A stretch of 38,343 bases of DNA. Origin: JBDNFP01 sp041689775. Its GTDB lineage: Bacteria; Bacteroidota; Bacteroidia; Cytophagales; Spirosomataceae. Below are positions 8,809 through 16,161 of the stretch, piece after piece. Numbering within the stretch: the stretch's first letter is position 1; each line of letters starts with the position of its first letter. The notes below the pieces were generated by a model. That model was not told the DNA's origin, made no database searches, and saw only the letters and a list, made by a program, of their open reading frames with translations. The stretch is taken from assembly GCA_041689775.1 (NCBI GenBank), contig JBDNFP010000120.1, positions 1-38,343 of the forward strand, given 5' to 3'. The translations under genes were made by a program, and so were the position numbers.

Positions 8809-9915
8809 CTAGTAAAAAAGCCATTCCAATGCCTTGGGAAATTGGTCCCCCCATTGCTCTTCCCGATGCTGACCAAAAGGATTGATCTCCAAATGCAGTT
8901 TCACGCGGTCGTAGCCGTAGCCCTGCTTTTCAAGAGTTCCGTAAAAAATTTCCAGGTTTTTAACCATATTAGAGCCCTCTCGCCTACCACCGTAGAGGTA
9001 CATACGCGTATCTAACGGCTCAAAGAAATGTGCTGCATCAAAATAGATTCTTGGTGAAATCCAGAGCGAAGGTGAAAAGACCATGTAACGGCCAAATACA
9101 TCGGGATGCATCAGACCAGCATAGGCTGCTAACAGACCGCCCAAGGAACTACCTCCTATTCCCGTATATTTACGATGCGATAGCGTACGATATTTCTCAT
9201 CTATTGCAAGCTTCAGGGTAGTAGTCATGAATCGGAGGAAATCACGGCCTTTGCCTTGTCCATTCTGCGAACTATTATAAGGCGAAAACTCCTTTATCCG
9301 CTCCGTACCGCCGTGGTCGATAGCCACAATAATCACATCTCCGCGCTCTCGGGATGCAAGTACCGCTAACTTCCGATCAATGCTCCAATTCCCGAAGGGT
9401 GACCCAATTCCAAATAGATTTTGGGCATCAGTCATATATAATACCGGATAATGACGATTCGGCTGTTCGTGGTAGTTATGCGGTAGCAGAACGTATATTT
9501 TACGGGTTGTATTCAGCTGAGGTATCTCAAAATTTTCGGACACGAACTCCACAATTGGCATAAAGTCAGTATCAAAAGATACACCGTTTCGGCGCCAATG
9601 CGGCACAAAGTCCTTCATCGGGACCTTATCCTTCTTGGCGATTCTGTTTAATGGTGCTCTACCGTTACTATCCAACTCTACTTGATCCCAACCACCGCGC
9701 GTGTATTTGTATTCAACAACTTCCGGAAGTACCACATCAGCCGGAAATTCATATTTATAGTGTCCTTGACCAATTTGCTCCATTTCGAAGGTTTTCAAAT
9801 CAGGGTACCATTCACAAAAATTACCGGAGACATAGACCGGTCGATCATCGATTACCGGTGTTTCTAATTCAAGACGTAATGTTTTTATTAAAGAGGGCGC
9901 ACTTATTACTTCCAT
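8809..9915 (-). CDS. Esterase (EstD/Fes-like alpha/beta hydrolase) with N-terminal carbohydrate-binding-like domain
   Basis: Predicted serine esterase of the putative-esterase family (PF00756 type), 368 residues. The N-terminal 100 residues or so resemble a starch-binding/CBM20-48-type beta-sandwich (VYVSGNFCEWYPD at about 27-39, then GHYKYEFP), and the alpha/beta hydrolase fold starts near 115. The nucleophile elbow GGSSLGG (254-260, Ser257 central) and the late FGQHREEQW (His350) supply two triad members; the acid is probably in the intervening strand. No signal peptide is visible, so it appears cytosolic, which is unusual for carbohydrate esterases of this type. It starts 23 nt after the dihydrofolate reductase stop and is probably cotranscribed with it. 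The substrate is unknown; intracellular glucan or acylated sugar, or a siderophore-type ester, are possibilities. Confidence 0.75.
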   Translation of the reverse strand: MEVISAPSLIKTLRLELETPVIDDRPVYVSGNFCEWYPDLKTFEMEQIGQGHYKYEFPADVVLPEVVEYKYTRGGWDQVELDSNGRAPLNRIAKKDKVPMKDFVPHWRRNGVSFDTDFMPIVEFVSENFEIPQLNTTRKIYVLLPHNYHEQPNRHYPVLYMTDAQNLFGIGSPFGNWSIDRKLAVLASRERGDVIIVAIDHGGTERIKEFSPYNSSQNGQGKGRDFLRFMTTTLKLAIDEKYRTLSHRKYTGIGGSSLGGLLAAYAGLMHPDVFGRYMVFSPSLWISPRIYFDAAHFFEPLDTRMYLYGGRREGSNMVKNLEIFYGTLEKQGYGYDRVKLHLEINPFGQHREEQWGDQFPKALEWLFY

Positions 9916-9938
9916 TCTGTTTAATTAATATCAATTGT

Positions 9939-10454
9939 TTACTGCAATTGAAGGGTTTTGTTGGCCACCAGGTCAACGAAAATAAATCCCTCCGGGTGTT
10001 TTTCATCAGCTGGGTGGAATTCTTCATTCACAATAGTCCAATCAGATGTATCCGGGATTTCAAAAAAGGTATCCCCTTCTGCATCGGCACAAATACGGGT
10101 AAGGTATATCTTATCCACTACCCCACCCTCCAAAGCTTGCGTGTAGATTTCACCTCCGCCTACGATGAACACATTTTCTTTTCCCTCTTCTCTAGCAATG
10201 TCTAAGGCATGACTCAATGAGGTACCTACGCGTATTCCGGCAGCAGAGTAGTCGGTTGATCTGGTAATTACGATGGATGTTCTTCCCGGCAATGGCTTAC
10301 CGATGGATTCAAACGTTTTGCGGCCCATGATCATCGGGTATCCCATGGTAAGGGTCTTAAATCGTTTCAGATCATTAGGTAGTCGCCATAACAACTCGTT
10401 GTTTCGCCCAATAACACCATTTTTAGATACCGCAACGAGAAGGCAAACAAGCAT
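9939..10454 (-). CDS. folA: Dihydrofolate reductase
   Basis: NADPH-dependent reduction of dihydrofolate to tetrahydrofolate for thymidylate, purine, Met and formyl-Met synthesis; cytosolic. At 171 residues the length is normal. Visible signatures are the N-terminal strand and loop VAVSKNGVIG, LLWRLPNDLKRFK with Trp23 and the substrate-binding acid Asp28, the cofactor segment GRKTFESIG (44-52), and FIVGGGEIY (96-104). It lies 107 nt downstream of fmt, also a folate-dependent gene, and 23 nt upstream of the esterase. A short palindrome, CTTGTTACAAG at 10496-10506, lies upstream and could be an operator, but there is no independent support. No thyA is visible. Confidence 0.95.
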   Translation of the reverse strand: MLVCLLVAVSKNGVIGRNNELLWRLPNDLKRFKTLTMGYPMIMGRKTFESIGKPLPGRTSIVITRSTDYSAAGIRVGTSLSHALDIAREEGKENVFIVGGGEIYTQALEGGVVDKIYLTRICADAEGDTFFEIPDTSDWTIVNEEFHPADEKHPEGFIFVDLVANKTLQLQ

Positions 10455-10561
10455 TTATAAAAAAATTAAATAATTAAATAACACCTAAGTCTATACTTGT
10501 TACAAGAAGCAAAGCAAGGTACTTTTTGTTCAACTTTTCTTCCACAAAGAAAAAACAGTTA

Positions 10562-11503
10562 TTAGGAAAGTCGTAGTCCACGCAGTAAATCTGCGATTTT
10601 CATCCTACGTTTCCCTTCCAGCTGAATATCTAGGATGGATACCCAGCCATCGGCAGCGCGGAAATACAGTTCTTTTTTGTGATCAGTATAGAAATCACCC
10701 GGCTGTACATTTTCTGATGCGGAGAATTCGGGAGTATTATCTAGAACTGAAACCTCAAAGAGTTTACAAGTCAAACCATTCAAGGTGGTCCAGGCAGCGG
10801 GGTAGGGTGATAACCCACGCACAAAGTTTCGGACATCAGCCGCGGGTTGGTACCAGTCAATCTCACAGTTTTCTTTGAATAATTTAGGGGCTTGCTTAAT
10901 AACCTCCTCCTGCGATTGTGCAATCTGCGGATAGGATCCTTCGGTAATTGCCTCGACGGTTTTTAGTACAAGTCTAGCCCCCAAGTGCATTAAACGTTCG
11001 TACAAAGACCCTGCCGTATCGTCTTCGGTAATTGATTCTTTTTCCTGAAAAATAATTTTCCCAGTATCTATCTCCTTTTCGATAAAAAAAGTGGTGGCTC
11101 CCGTAACTTTTTCACCATTCATGATCGCCCAGTTGATTGGCGCAGCTCCCCGGTACTGCGGCAACAGTGAAGCATGTAAGTTAAACGTACCTAGTCGGGG
11201 CATATCCCAAACTACTTCGGGTAGCATTCTGAACGCTACCACTACTTGAAGATCGGCCTCGTAAGAACGAAGCATTTTCAGAAATTCTGGATTCTTCAAT
11301 TTCTCGGGTTGAAGCACCGGTATGTTCTGGGCTACCGCGTACTCTTTCACTGGCGATTGAGTCACTTTCAGTCCTCTACCGGAGGGCTTATCGGGGGCCG
11401 TAATGACGGCTACTACCTCGCACTTATGCTCCACTAAAATTTTTAGAGCAGAAACCGCGAACTCTGGCGTTCCCATGAAAATAATCCGTAATTGCTTGTT
11501 CAT
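10562..11503 (-). CDS. fmt: Methionyl-tRNA formyltransferase
   Basis: Transfers a formyl group from 10-formyl-tetrahydrofolate to methionyl-initiator tRNA. The 313-residue length is typical. The N-terminal Rossmann domain opens with IIFMGTPEFAV. The catalytic Asn-His-Asp set is visible as FNLHASLLPQYRGAAP (Asn108, His110) and the Asp in KEIDTGKI (Asp146). A C-terminal OB-fold domain that binds tRNA covers about 205-313. It is divergent from the greA leader: its start is only about 30 nt from the plus-strand promoter at 11532-11563. No def gene adjoins it, unlike the common def-fmt arrangement. Confidence 0.97.
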   Translation of the reverse strand: MNKQLRIIFMGTPEFAVSALKILVEHKCEVVAVITAPDKPSGRGLKVTQSPVKEYAVAQNIPVLQPEKLKNPEFLKMLRSYEADLQVVVAFRMLPEVVWDMPRLGTFNLHASLLPQYRGAAPINWAIMNGEKVTGATTFFIEKEIDTGKIIFQEKESITEDDTAGSLYERLMHLGARLVLKTVEAITEGSYPQIAQSQEEVIKQAPKLFKENCEIDWYQPAADVRNFVRGLSPYPAAWTTLNGLTCKLFEVSVLDNTPEFSASENVQPGDFYTDHKKELYFRAADGWVSILDIQLEGKRRMKIADLLRGLRLS

Positions 11504-11531
11504 TTTTTTCGATTGTTTTTCCTGCGTACTC

Positions 11532-11563
11532 TTGTTAGCGTATGCAAATATTGCTAATTTTGC
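11532..11563 (+). promoter_or_regulatory. Bacteroidota-type promoter driving the greA leader
   Basis: TTG at 11532-11534, a 20-nt spacer, then TAATTTTGC at 11555-11563, an exact TAnnTTTG match. The expected transcript start is near 11570, giving a leader of about 175 nt before the greA ATG. No comparable promoter was seen between the leader hairpins and greA. Confidence 0.6.
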
Positions 11564-11622
11564 TTTTGTACACTGGACTATGAAACATTTTTTTCGATAC
11601 GGCTTCCGAACCGAAGGGACCT

Positions 11623-11648
11623 AAAAATCACTCCAACGAGTGATTTTT
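11623..11648. terminator. First hairpin in greA leader
   Basis: A perfect 10-bp stem, AAAAATCACT (11623-11632) with AGTGATTTTT (11639-11648), around a 6-nt loop CCAACG. The 3' side is T-rich (then TATTC), so it should pause or terminate RNA polymerase on the plus strand; by symmetry it could also act on the minus strand. Confidence 0.6.
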
Positions 11649-11660
11649 TATTCTCATATT

Positions 11661-11690
11661 GAACGGTCGGCACGCCGTTCTTTTTTGTTT
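11661..11690 (+). terminator. Second intrinsic terminator in greA leader
   Basis: Stem GAACGG (11661-11666) with CCGTTC (11675-11680), an 8-nt loop, followed at once by TTTTTTGTTT (11681-11690). This is a standard plus-strand intrinsic terminator, placed 55 nt before the greA start. Confidence 0.65.
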
Positions 11691-11745
11691 TACAGGCAGA
11701 GCCTTACGCTATTAAATACAATTAAATTAAACGAATATCTGACCC

Positions 11746-12222
11746 ATGGCAAAGATTTCATACTACACTGAAGAAGGCTTAAACAGGCTTAAGAATGAGC
11801 TGAATGAAATGAAAACAAGAGGCCGGACTGAAATTGCCCGTCAAATTGCGGAAGCCCGCGATAAAGGAGATCTTAGCGAAAACGCCGAGTATGACGCCGC
11901 CAAAGATGCACAAGGACTACACGAAATGAAGATTTCAAAGCTGGAAGAAGTGTTATCTAATGCTCGCATATTAGATGAATCATCCATTGATACTTCACTC
12001 GTAGCGGTGCTATCTACCGTTAAAATTAAAAACAAGAAGAATGGCGTCATCATAAGCTACACCCTTGTTTCGGAGGAAGAAGCAGACCTGAAAACCGGTA
12101 GAATATCGGTAAGTTCACCCATCGGTAAAGGCTTGCTTGGTAAAAAAATAGGCGAAATAGCTCAGATCACGATTCCGGCCGGAGTTGTTGAATTTGAAGT
12201 ACTTGACATCAGCCGCGGATAA
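11746..12222 (+). CDS. greA: Transcription elongation factor GreA
   Basis: Binds the RNA polymerase secondary channel and stimulates cleavage of backtracked RNA. The 158-residue product has the N-terminal coiled coil (about 10-75, including GDLSENAEYDAAK, the conserved acidic tip region) and the C-terminal FKBP-like domain (ISVSSPIGKGLLGKKIG and the terminal VEFEVLDI). Length matches the family. It stands alone, with a leader containing two hairpins upstream and a terminator downstream at 12245-12280. This suggests control by premature termination, possibly sensing GreA activity itself. Confidence 0.97.
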   Translation: MAKISYYTEEGLNRLKNELNEMKTRGRTEIARQIAEARDKGDLSENAEYDAAKDAQGLHEMKISKLEEVLSNARILDESSIDTSLVAVLSTVKIKNKKNGVIISYTLVSEEEADLKTGRISVSSPIGKGLLGKKIGEIAQITIPAGVVEFEVLDISRG

Positions 12223-12244
12223 CCTCTTCATTCATTCGCCAAAT

Positions 12245-12280
12245 AAAGAACGCCGCCCGGAAATACGAGCGGTGTTCTTT
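12245..12280. terminator. Terminator between greA and the convergent exported-protein gene
   Basis: Stem AAAGAACGCCGC (12245-12256) with GCGGTGTTCTTT (12269-12280): 12 pairs with one G-T wobble, 12-nt loop. It lies between the stops of two convergent genes and is A/T-rich at both ends, so it can act in both directions. Confidence 0.75.
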
Positions 12281-12312
12281 GTTGATTCAGATAACCAGAA
12301 TACCAAGCTTCC

Positions 12313-13026
12313 TTATTTTACTCTAAACTGCTTATCGTCGATCCCTTTATTGATCTTCACCGATTGAGTTTCCATTACCATCTCAAACTGTCCAAACTTC
12401 TGGGTACGTGAGAATGGGAACTTGATACCATTTACCTCTTTATAATCACCAAACTTCACCACTACTTCCGATTTCCCACGAGGGGTATCGTTCATAGCCC
12501 TTCGCTGCACTTTAAGTCCACTTTCCTTGTCAAAGAAGTCTGACCAAGTGGTTCCGTTCGCGGTGTAATCTACTTTATAGGTATCCCGATCTTCAATCTT
12601 CTCGATTCCTGCCAACTTCTTTTCGATGTTGAGGGTATCGTAGTATAGCTCAGGAAAGGGGTGATTTTGCAAAAATTCCTGAAATGCTTCCTTACCTTCT
12701 TTGGTAGTTTGCTGTCCCCGCATTGACCGGCTTAGGGTAGTGCCGTCATAAGTGGTGCCTCCGGCTTCGGTTCCCATCATGTAACTAACCTGCTTATACT
12801 TGTTGGGCATTTTAAGCTTGGTTTCCATCTCCATGGTACGGCCCTGGATATCAGCCGTCATGCTCATGGTAACATCCTTCAAACCTTGTAGTTTTTCTCG
12901 GCCACCCACCGCAGTAAGATATTTTTCAACAATGCCTGTCGCGTCCGTAAGGTCCTGGGCCAATACCGGCTGAATAGATAAAAGCCCCAGGCAAAGTCCA
13001 AGGATGGTTCCGTAGTTCATTTTCAT
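12313..13026 (-). CDS. Exported protein, LolA-like fold, function unknown
   Basis: A 237-residue protein with a clear signal peptide (1-23, ending PVLAQ). The rest opens with DATGIVEKYLTAVGGREKLQGL and continues as alternating beta-strands (MSMTADIQGRTMEMETKL, KYKQVSYMMG, TYKVDYTANG) ending with a fatty, concave-sheet-like pattern. This is the layout of LolA/LolB-like or outer-membrane lipoprotein-sorting-related domains, which in Bacteroidota also occur attached to M16 peptidases. No lipobox is present, so the protein is probably soluble in the periplasm. It is convergent with greA and stands alone. I do not assign a function; binding of a lipid or lipoprotein acyl chain is a guess from the fold impression. 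Confidence 0.7.
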   Translation of the reverse strand: MKMNYGTILGLCLGLLSIQPVLAQDLTDATGIVEKYLTAVGGREKLQGLKDVTMSMTADIQGRTMEMETKLKMPNKYKQVSYMMGTEAGGTTYDGTTLSRSMRGQQTTKEGKEAFQEFLQNHPFPELYYDTLNIEKKLAGIEKIEDRDTYKVDYTANGTTWSDFFDKESGLKVQRRAMNDTPRGKSEVVVKFGDYKEVNGIKFPFSRTQKFGQFEMVMETQSVKINKGIDDKQFRVK

Positions 13027-13148
13027 AGTTTATCTAATTGTAGAGAGCTTAATAATACCTCGAAATTAGACAAATTACCAAAACAATGATACAGCCACTC
13101 TCAAACAATTTGTCGGGGGCTTCCTAATCGTAGTTTTCGGCTGAAAGG

Positions 13149-14441
13149 CTACTGAAACATTACCAGATAAGTAATGGCTCCGGCGGCGTATCCCAATAGT
13201 GCTAACAGTGCAATTCGCTTTAAGTACCAGATAAAATCAAGCTTTTCAATTCCCATAACGGCAACACCCGCTGCTGATCCAATTACAAGCATACTACCTC
13301 CCGTTCCTGCGCAGTAAGCCATGAATTCCCACAAACGGTGATCGGTTGGGTACATCTCCAAGTCATACATACCCATGGCAGCCGCTACGATCGGTACGTT
13401 ATCTACAATGGCTGAAACAATACCAATGACGATCACGATGATATCCTGGTTTCCGATGGCGCTGTCAAGCTTACCCGCCAGATCGCTCAGCACATAGGTT
13501 GATTCCAGAACCCCCACTGCCGCCAGTATCCCTAAGAAAAAGAGAATACTAGGTACGTCAATTTTGCTGAGGGCGTACGCAGGTGTATAAGGCAGACGGT
13601 CTTCTTCGTCTTTATCTTTGTGAATAATTTCAGAGATCACCCAAAGCACGCCTAGTGAAAGTAGCATACCCATGTAGGGAGGTAGGTGAGTTACTGTTTT
13701 AAAGGCAGGCACAAAAAGTAGTCCCATCACGCCGGCAAATAGCATTAAACGACCTTGTCCACGGGAAACGCCATTTTCGCTATCAAAACTAGGGGCCGCC
13801 GCCGCACCCGTGGCAATGGGCACTGCCTGCAGGCTGCTTTTCATGGCAAAAGTCATGTACAAAAGAGGTACCGCCAACGATACCATACTTGGTACGATCA
13901 AACGGGTAATAATGGCGGTGGTGGTTACCTGCCCGCCAATCCAGAGCATAGTAGTTGAAACGTCTCCAATCGGCGACCAAGCGCCGCCTGAGTTAGCGGC
14001 AATAATGATCATACCAGCCATGAGTTTTCGTTGCTCGCCTTCCGGCATAATTTTACGGAGTAATGATACCATTACAATGGAGGTAGTAAGGTTATCAAGC
14101 AAGGCAGAAAGGAAGAACGTTAGAATACAAATAATCCAGAGTAAGGAAACCGGGTTTCTGGTTTTAATTCTTTCGGTAATAATGGCAAAACCTTCGTGGG
14201 CATCAATGAGCTCCACAATAGTCATTGCTCCTAGTAAAAAGAAAAGAATTTCAGAAATAGACCCTAAGTGATGCGACAGCTCCTCTACCACAAATTCTGT
14301 ATCTGAACTATACATTACATAGGCAGTCCAACAAAGTACGCCAGTAATAAGAGCAGAAGCAGTTTTATTTAATCTGAGGGGTTCTTCGAGGGCAATGGCA
14401 AGGTATCCGACAACAAAAATAATGATAATTGTAGTAAGCAT
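13149..14441 (-). CDS. nhaD: Na+/H+ antiporter, NhaD family
   Basis: Inner-membrane sodium:proton antiporter, ion transporter superfamily. From the chosen start the protein has 430 residues and about 11-12 hydrophobic segments, normal for NhaD. Family signatures include LSALLDNLTTSIVMVSLLRK, GGAWSPIGDVSTTMLW and the second inverted-repeat motif SAIVDNVPIVAAAMGM. The frame is open for 82 more codons upstream (to 14687), but that stretch is charged and unlike NhaD and overlaps an opposite-strand gene, so the ATG at 14441 (MLTTIIIIFVVGYLAIA) is preferred. Expected role: sodium and alkaline pH tolerance. It is divergent from the small HExxH gene that starts 112 nt away. Confidence 0.93.
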   Translation of the reverse strand: MLTTIIIIFVVGYLAIALEEPLRLNKTASALITGVLCWTAYVMYSSDTEFVVEELSHHLGSISEILFFLLGAMTIVELIDAHEGFAIITERIKTRNPVSLLWIICILTFFLSALLDNLTTSIVMVSLLRKIMPEGEQRKLMAGMIIIAANSGGAWSPIGDVSTTMLWIGGQVTTTAIITRLIVPSMVSLAVPLLYMTFAMKSSLQAVPIATGAAAAPSFDSENGVSRGQGRLMLFAGVMGLLFVPAFKTVTHLPPYMGMLLSLGVLWVISEIIHKDKDEEDRLPYTPAYALSKIDVPSILFFLGILAAVGVLESTYVLSDLAGKLDSAIGNQDIIVIVIGIVSAIVDNVPIVAAAMGMYDLEMYPTDHRLWEFMAYCAGTGGSMLVIGSAAGVAVMGIEKLDFIWYLKRIALLALLGYAAGAITYLVMFQ

Positions 14442-14552
14442 AATTTTGTAAAAAAAGTTTGAAAAATAATAGATATCGGGAGTAAAATTTAAGAGCTTTA
14501 CTTGGGTAGGACGTGGACTAGGCACTCTGAATTCAACCCCGAAAAATTCAAA

Positions 14553-14876
14553 ATGGTTTTTAAAGGCATCATTATTCGTATTTCTTTTTTGTGGGTTGAG
14601 GGAATGGCACTTTTCCCATTTGTACTTACCAGGCACAAAAAACCTTCCCGGCAACTCCTCAACCACGAGGTTATCCATTTGCAGCAACAGCTGGAAATGG
14701 GCTTTATTTTATTCTATTTGTGGTACTTGACCGAATACCTGATCCGTTACTTTTCGGGTCAAAAATCCTACGCCGCTTACCGGGCCATTAGTTTTGAACG
14801 TGAAGCCTACCAAAATGAAGCCGATCCCGGCTACTTACTCCATCGTCCCTTTTGGGCGTTTCTACGATACATCTAG
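14553..14876 (+). CDS. Small membrane protein with HExxH motif, conserved type in Bacteroidota
   Basis: A 107-residue protein starting MVFKGIIIRI. It has a hydrophobic N-terminal segment, then the zinc-peptidase-like motif HEVIH (38-42) in LLNHEVIHLQQQLEMG, a membrane-embedded stretch FILFYLWYLTEYLIRYF (51-67), and ISFEREAYQNEADPGYL (79-95), where Glu82 or Glu84 could be a third metal ligand. I recognise the pattern as a small hypothetical family common in this phylum, function undefined. It is too short for a standard metalloprotease domain, so it may be a minimal zinc peptidase or only bind metal. The frame opens at 14502, but the ATG at 14553 starts at the conserved part. Its last 15 nt overlap the end of the convergent antiporter gene. 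Confidence 0.75.
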   Translation: MVFKGIIIRISFLWVEGMALFPFVLTRHKKPSRQLLNHEVIHLQQQLEMGFILFYLWYLTEYLIRYFSGQKSYAAYRAISFEREAYQNEADPGYLLHRPFWAFLRYI

Positions 14877-16073
14877 CTTTTGCTCGTGCTCTTCTTCTTC
14901 TTCAATCGGCTTCTTGTACGTCATTACGGCTACCATCATCGTGAGGGCCGTGAGAATGACCGTGATCATCAAAATCCCTTCCCGGAATCCTTTTACCAGA
15001 TACTGAGGAGGAATAGAAAGGAACAGCAGCACAGTAATCAACCCACGGGGCGCTATGTAAAGCAGTGGGCTAAGATTCCCCTTGAAAGTAGTTTTTAGGG
15101 TCAGGTACCGCGTACCTAAAATGGCAAGTAGAATCAACCCGCTTACGATCCAGGCATCAATATCAGCCAGTGCCGAAATATTAGTAGAGTACCCAAAAAT
15201 AAGGAAAAAGAAAGTACGAATAATGAAGGCACTTTCGGCCGTCAGTTTCTTGAATTGTTCCAGTTCTTTTTCGAAGAGATCATTCTTAAAGAAATCGTTG
15301 AGCCGCCCGCGTACGAAGAGTTCGGTATTATTAAGGAATAACCCAAACACCAAAATAGCGAGCAATGACGAAAGGTGATATATTTTACCAACGGCATAAA
15401 CTATAAAGAGGGCCGAAATAATAGGGAGGTACTTAACGTGGTGATTAATCCGGCTGATGAGATAGAGCAGTACAAAACAACAGATGATCGAAATGATGAC
15501 GATAAGAACCGTACTCTTAAAAAACTGTGCCGCTGACTCCCAACCGGAACCGCTAGGAATAACCAGAATATTAAAGAGCATCAACCCGAGAATATCCGAA
15601 AGGGAAGATTCATACACCATATATTCTCGTCGACGTGTATCAAGTCCACGCACACTCGGGATAGCCACAGCGCTACTAATTATAGCAAAAGGGGTGGCAG
15701 TAACCATGGCGTTATAGAATTTCTCGCCGAGTAATATATAGAATGTACCCGCAATAACGAGCATACTGAGAACCAGCCCCAGAATGGCTGATACGAAGGT
15801 ACGGGCAATGAGTTTATGTTTTCCGCCACTCAATTCAAGATCAAGTCCTCCCTCCAAAACAATCAGGATAAGACCGATGGTACCCAGCGTGGGTAAGATA
15901 ACTTCTACGTAGGGTATCGTAATATTGAAATAACTGGTAACCTGCTTGATGATCATACCGGTAGCCAATAACAGTACCACCGAAGGAAGCTTCGTACGTG
16001 AGCTGATCAGGTCGAAGCCATACGACAGCAGTACCGAACAACTGAGTACAATTATAAGTATTGAAATATCCAT
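14862..16073 (-). CDS. Cation:proton antiporter (Na+/H+ exchanger family, CPA)
   Basis: Inner-membrane monovalent cation/proton antiporter (PF00999 type), 403 residues with about 11-12 membrane segments. Visible features are an N-terminal LPSVVLLLATGMI, GLILIVLEGGLDLEL, TPFAIISSAVAIPSVRG and the ion-site-like ESSLSDILGLMLFN. The C terminus is short (TYKKPIEEEEEHEQKL), without the long regulatory tails seen in NhaP or KefB. It is a second antiporter within 3 kb of nhaD, which suggests a pH/sodium island, although the genes are separately transcribed. The gene lies only about 35 nt downstream of a hairpin (16108-16146), leaving little room for its own promoter. Cation specificity cannot be read from sequence. 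Confidence 0.9.
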   Translation of the reverse strand: MDISILIIVLSCSVLLSYGFDLISSRTKLPSVVLLLATGMIIKQVTSYFNITIPYVEVILPTLGTIGLILIVLEGGLDLELSGGKHKLIARTFVSAILGLVLSMLVIAGTFYILLGEKFYNAMVTATPFAIISSAVAIPSVRGLDTRRREYMVYESSLSDILGLMLFNILVIPSGSGWESAAQFFKSTVLIVIISIICCFVLLYLISRINHHVKYLPIISALFIVYAVGKIYHLSSLLAILVFGLFLNNTELFVRGRLNDFFKNDLFEKELEQFKKLTAESAFIIRTFFFLIFGYSTNISALADIDAWIVSGLILLAILGTRYLTLKTTFKGNLSPLLYIAPRGLITVLLFLSIPPQYLVKGFREGILMITVILTALTMMVAVMTYKKPIEEEEEHEQKLDVS

Positions 16074-16107
16074 TCGCCTTTCAGTGGGTTATGCTTTAAA
16101 TGCAATT

Positions 16108-16146
16108 ATACAAAGAATGCCCCTCAAAAAGGGGCATTCTTTGTAT
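16108..16146. terminator. Hairpin terminator after the PorP/SprF gene
   Basis: A 17-bp stem (16108-16124 with 16130-16146), core CAAAGAATGCCCCT, and a CAAAA loop. It sits 15 nt past the PorP/SprF stop and about 35 nt before the antiporter start, both on the minus strand. It probably terminates the former; any read-through would make it part of the antiporter leader. Confidence 0.8.
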
Positions 16147-16161
16147 TGAATCAATTAATCG

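Larger units (their letters stand above)
11570..11690 (+). ncRNA. Candidate short leader RNA upstream of greA (GraL-like by position)
   Basis: The interval from the predicted start (about 11570) to the end of the second hairpin's T-run contains no plausible protein gene. It holds two successive terminator-like hairpins, so most transcripts from the upstream promoter could end here as RNAs of roughly 80-120 nt. In E. coli the greA leader yields an array of short transcripts named GraL by imprecise termination; this is a positional and logical analogy only, not sequence homology that I can show. Confidence 0.4.

Noticed and set aside
9651..10205. A 184-codon plus-strand frame crossing the esterase and dihydrofolate reductase genes
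   Set aside because: It spans two recognisable opposite-strand genes and its gap; the translation is rich in His/Ile/Phe without a fold signature.
13810..14271. A 153-codon plus-strand frame inside nhaD
   Set aside because: Antisense to conserved NhaD membrane motifs; hydrophobic stretches mirror the helices of the real gene.
14442..14687. An 82-residue N-terminal extension of NhaD
   Set aside because: The extension is charged, unlike NhaD N termini, and overlaps the opposite-strand HExxH gene; the ATG at 14441 begins at the first conserved helix.
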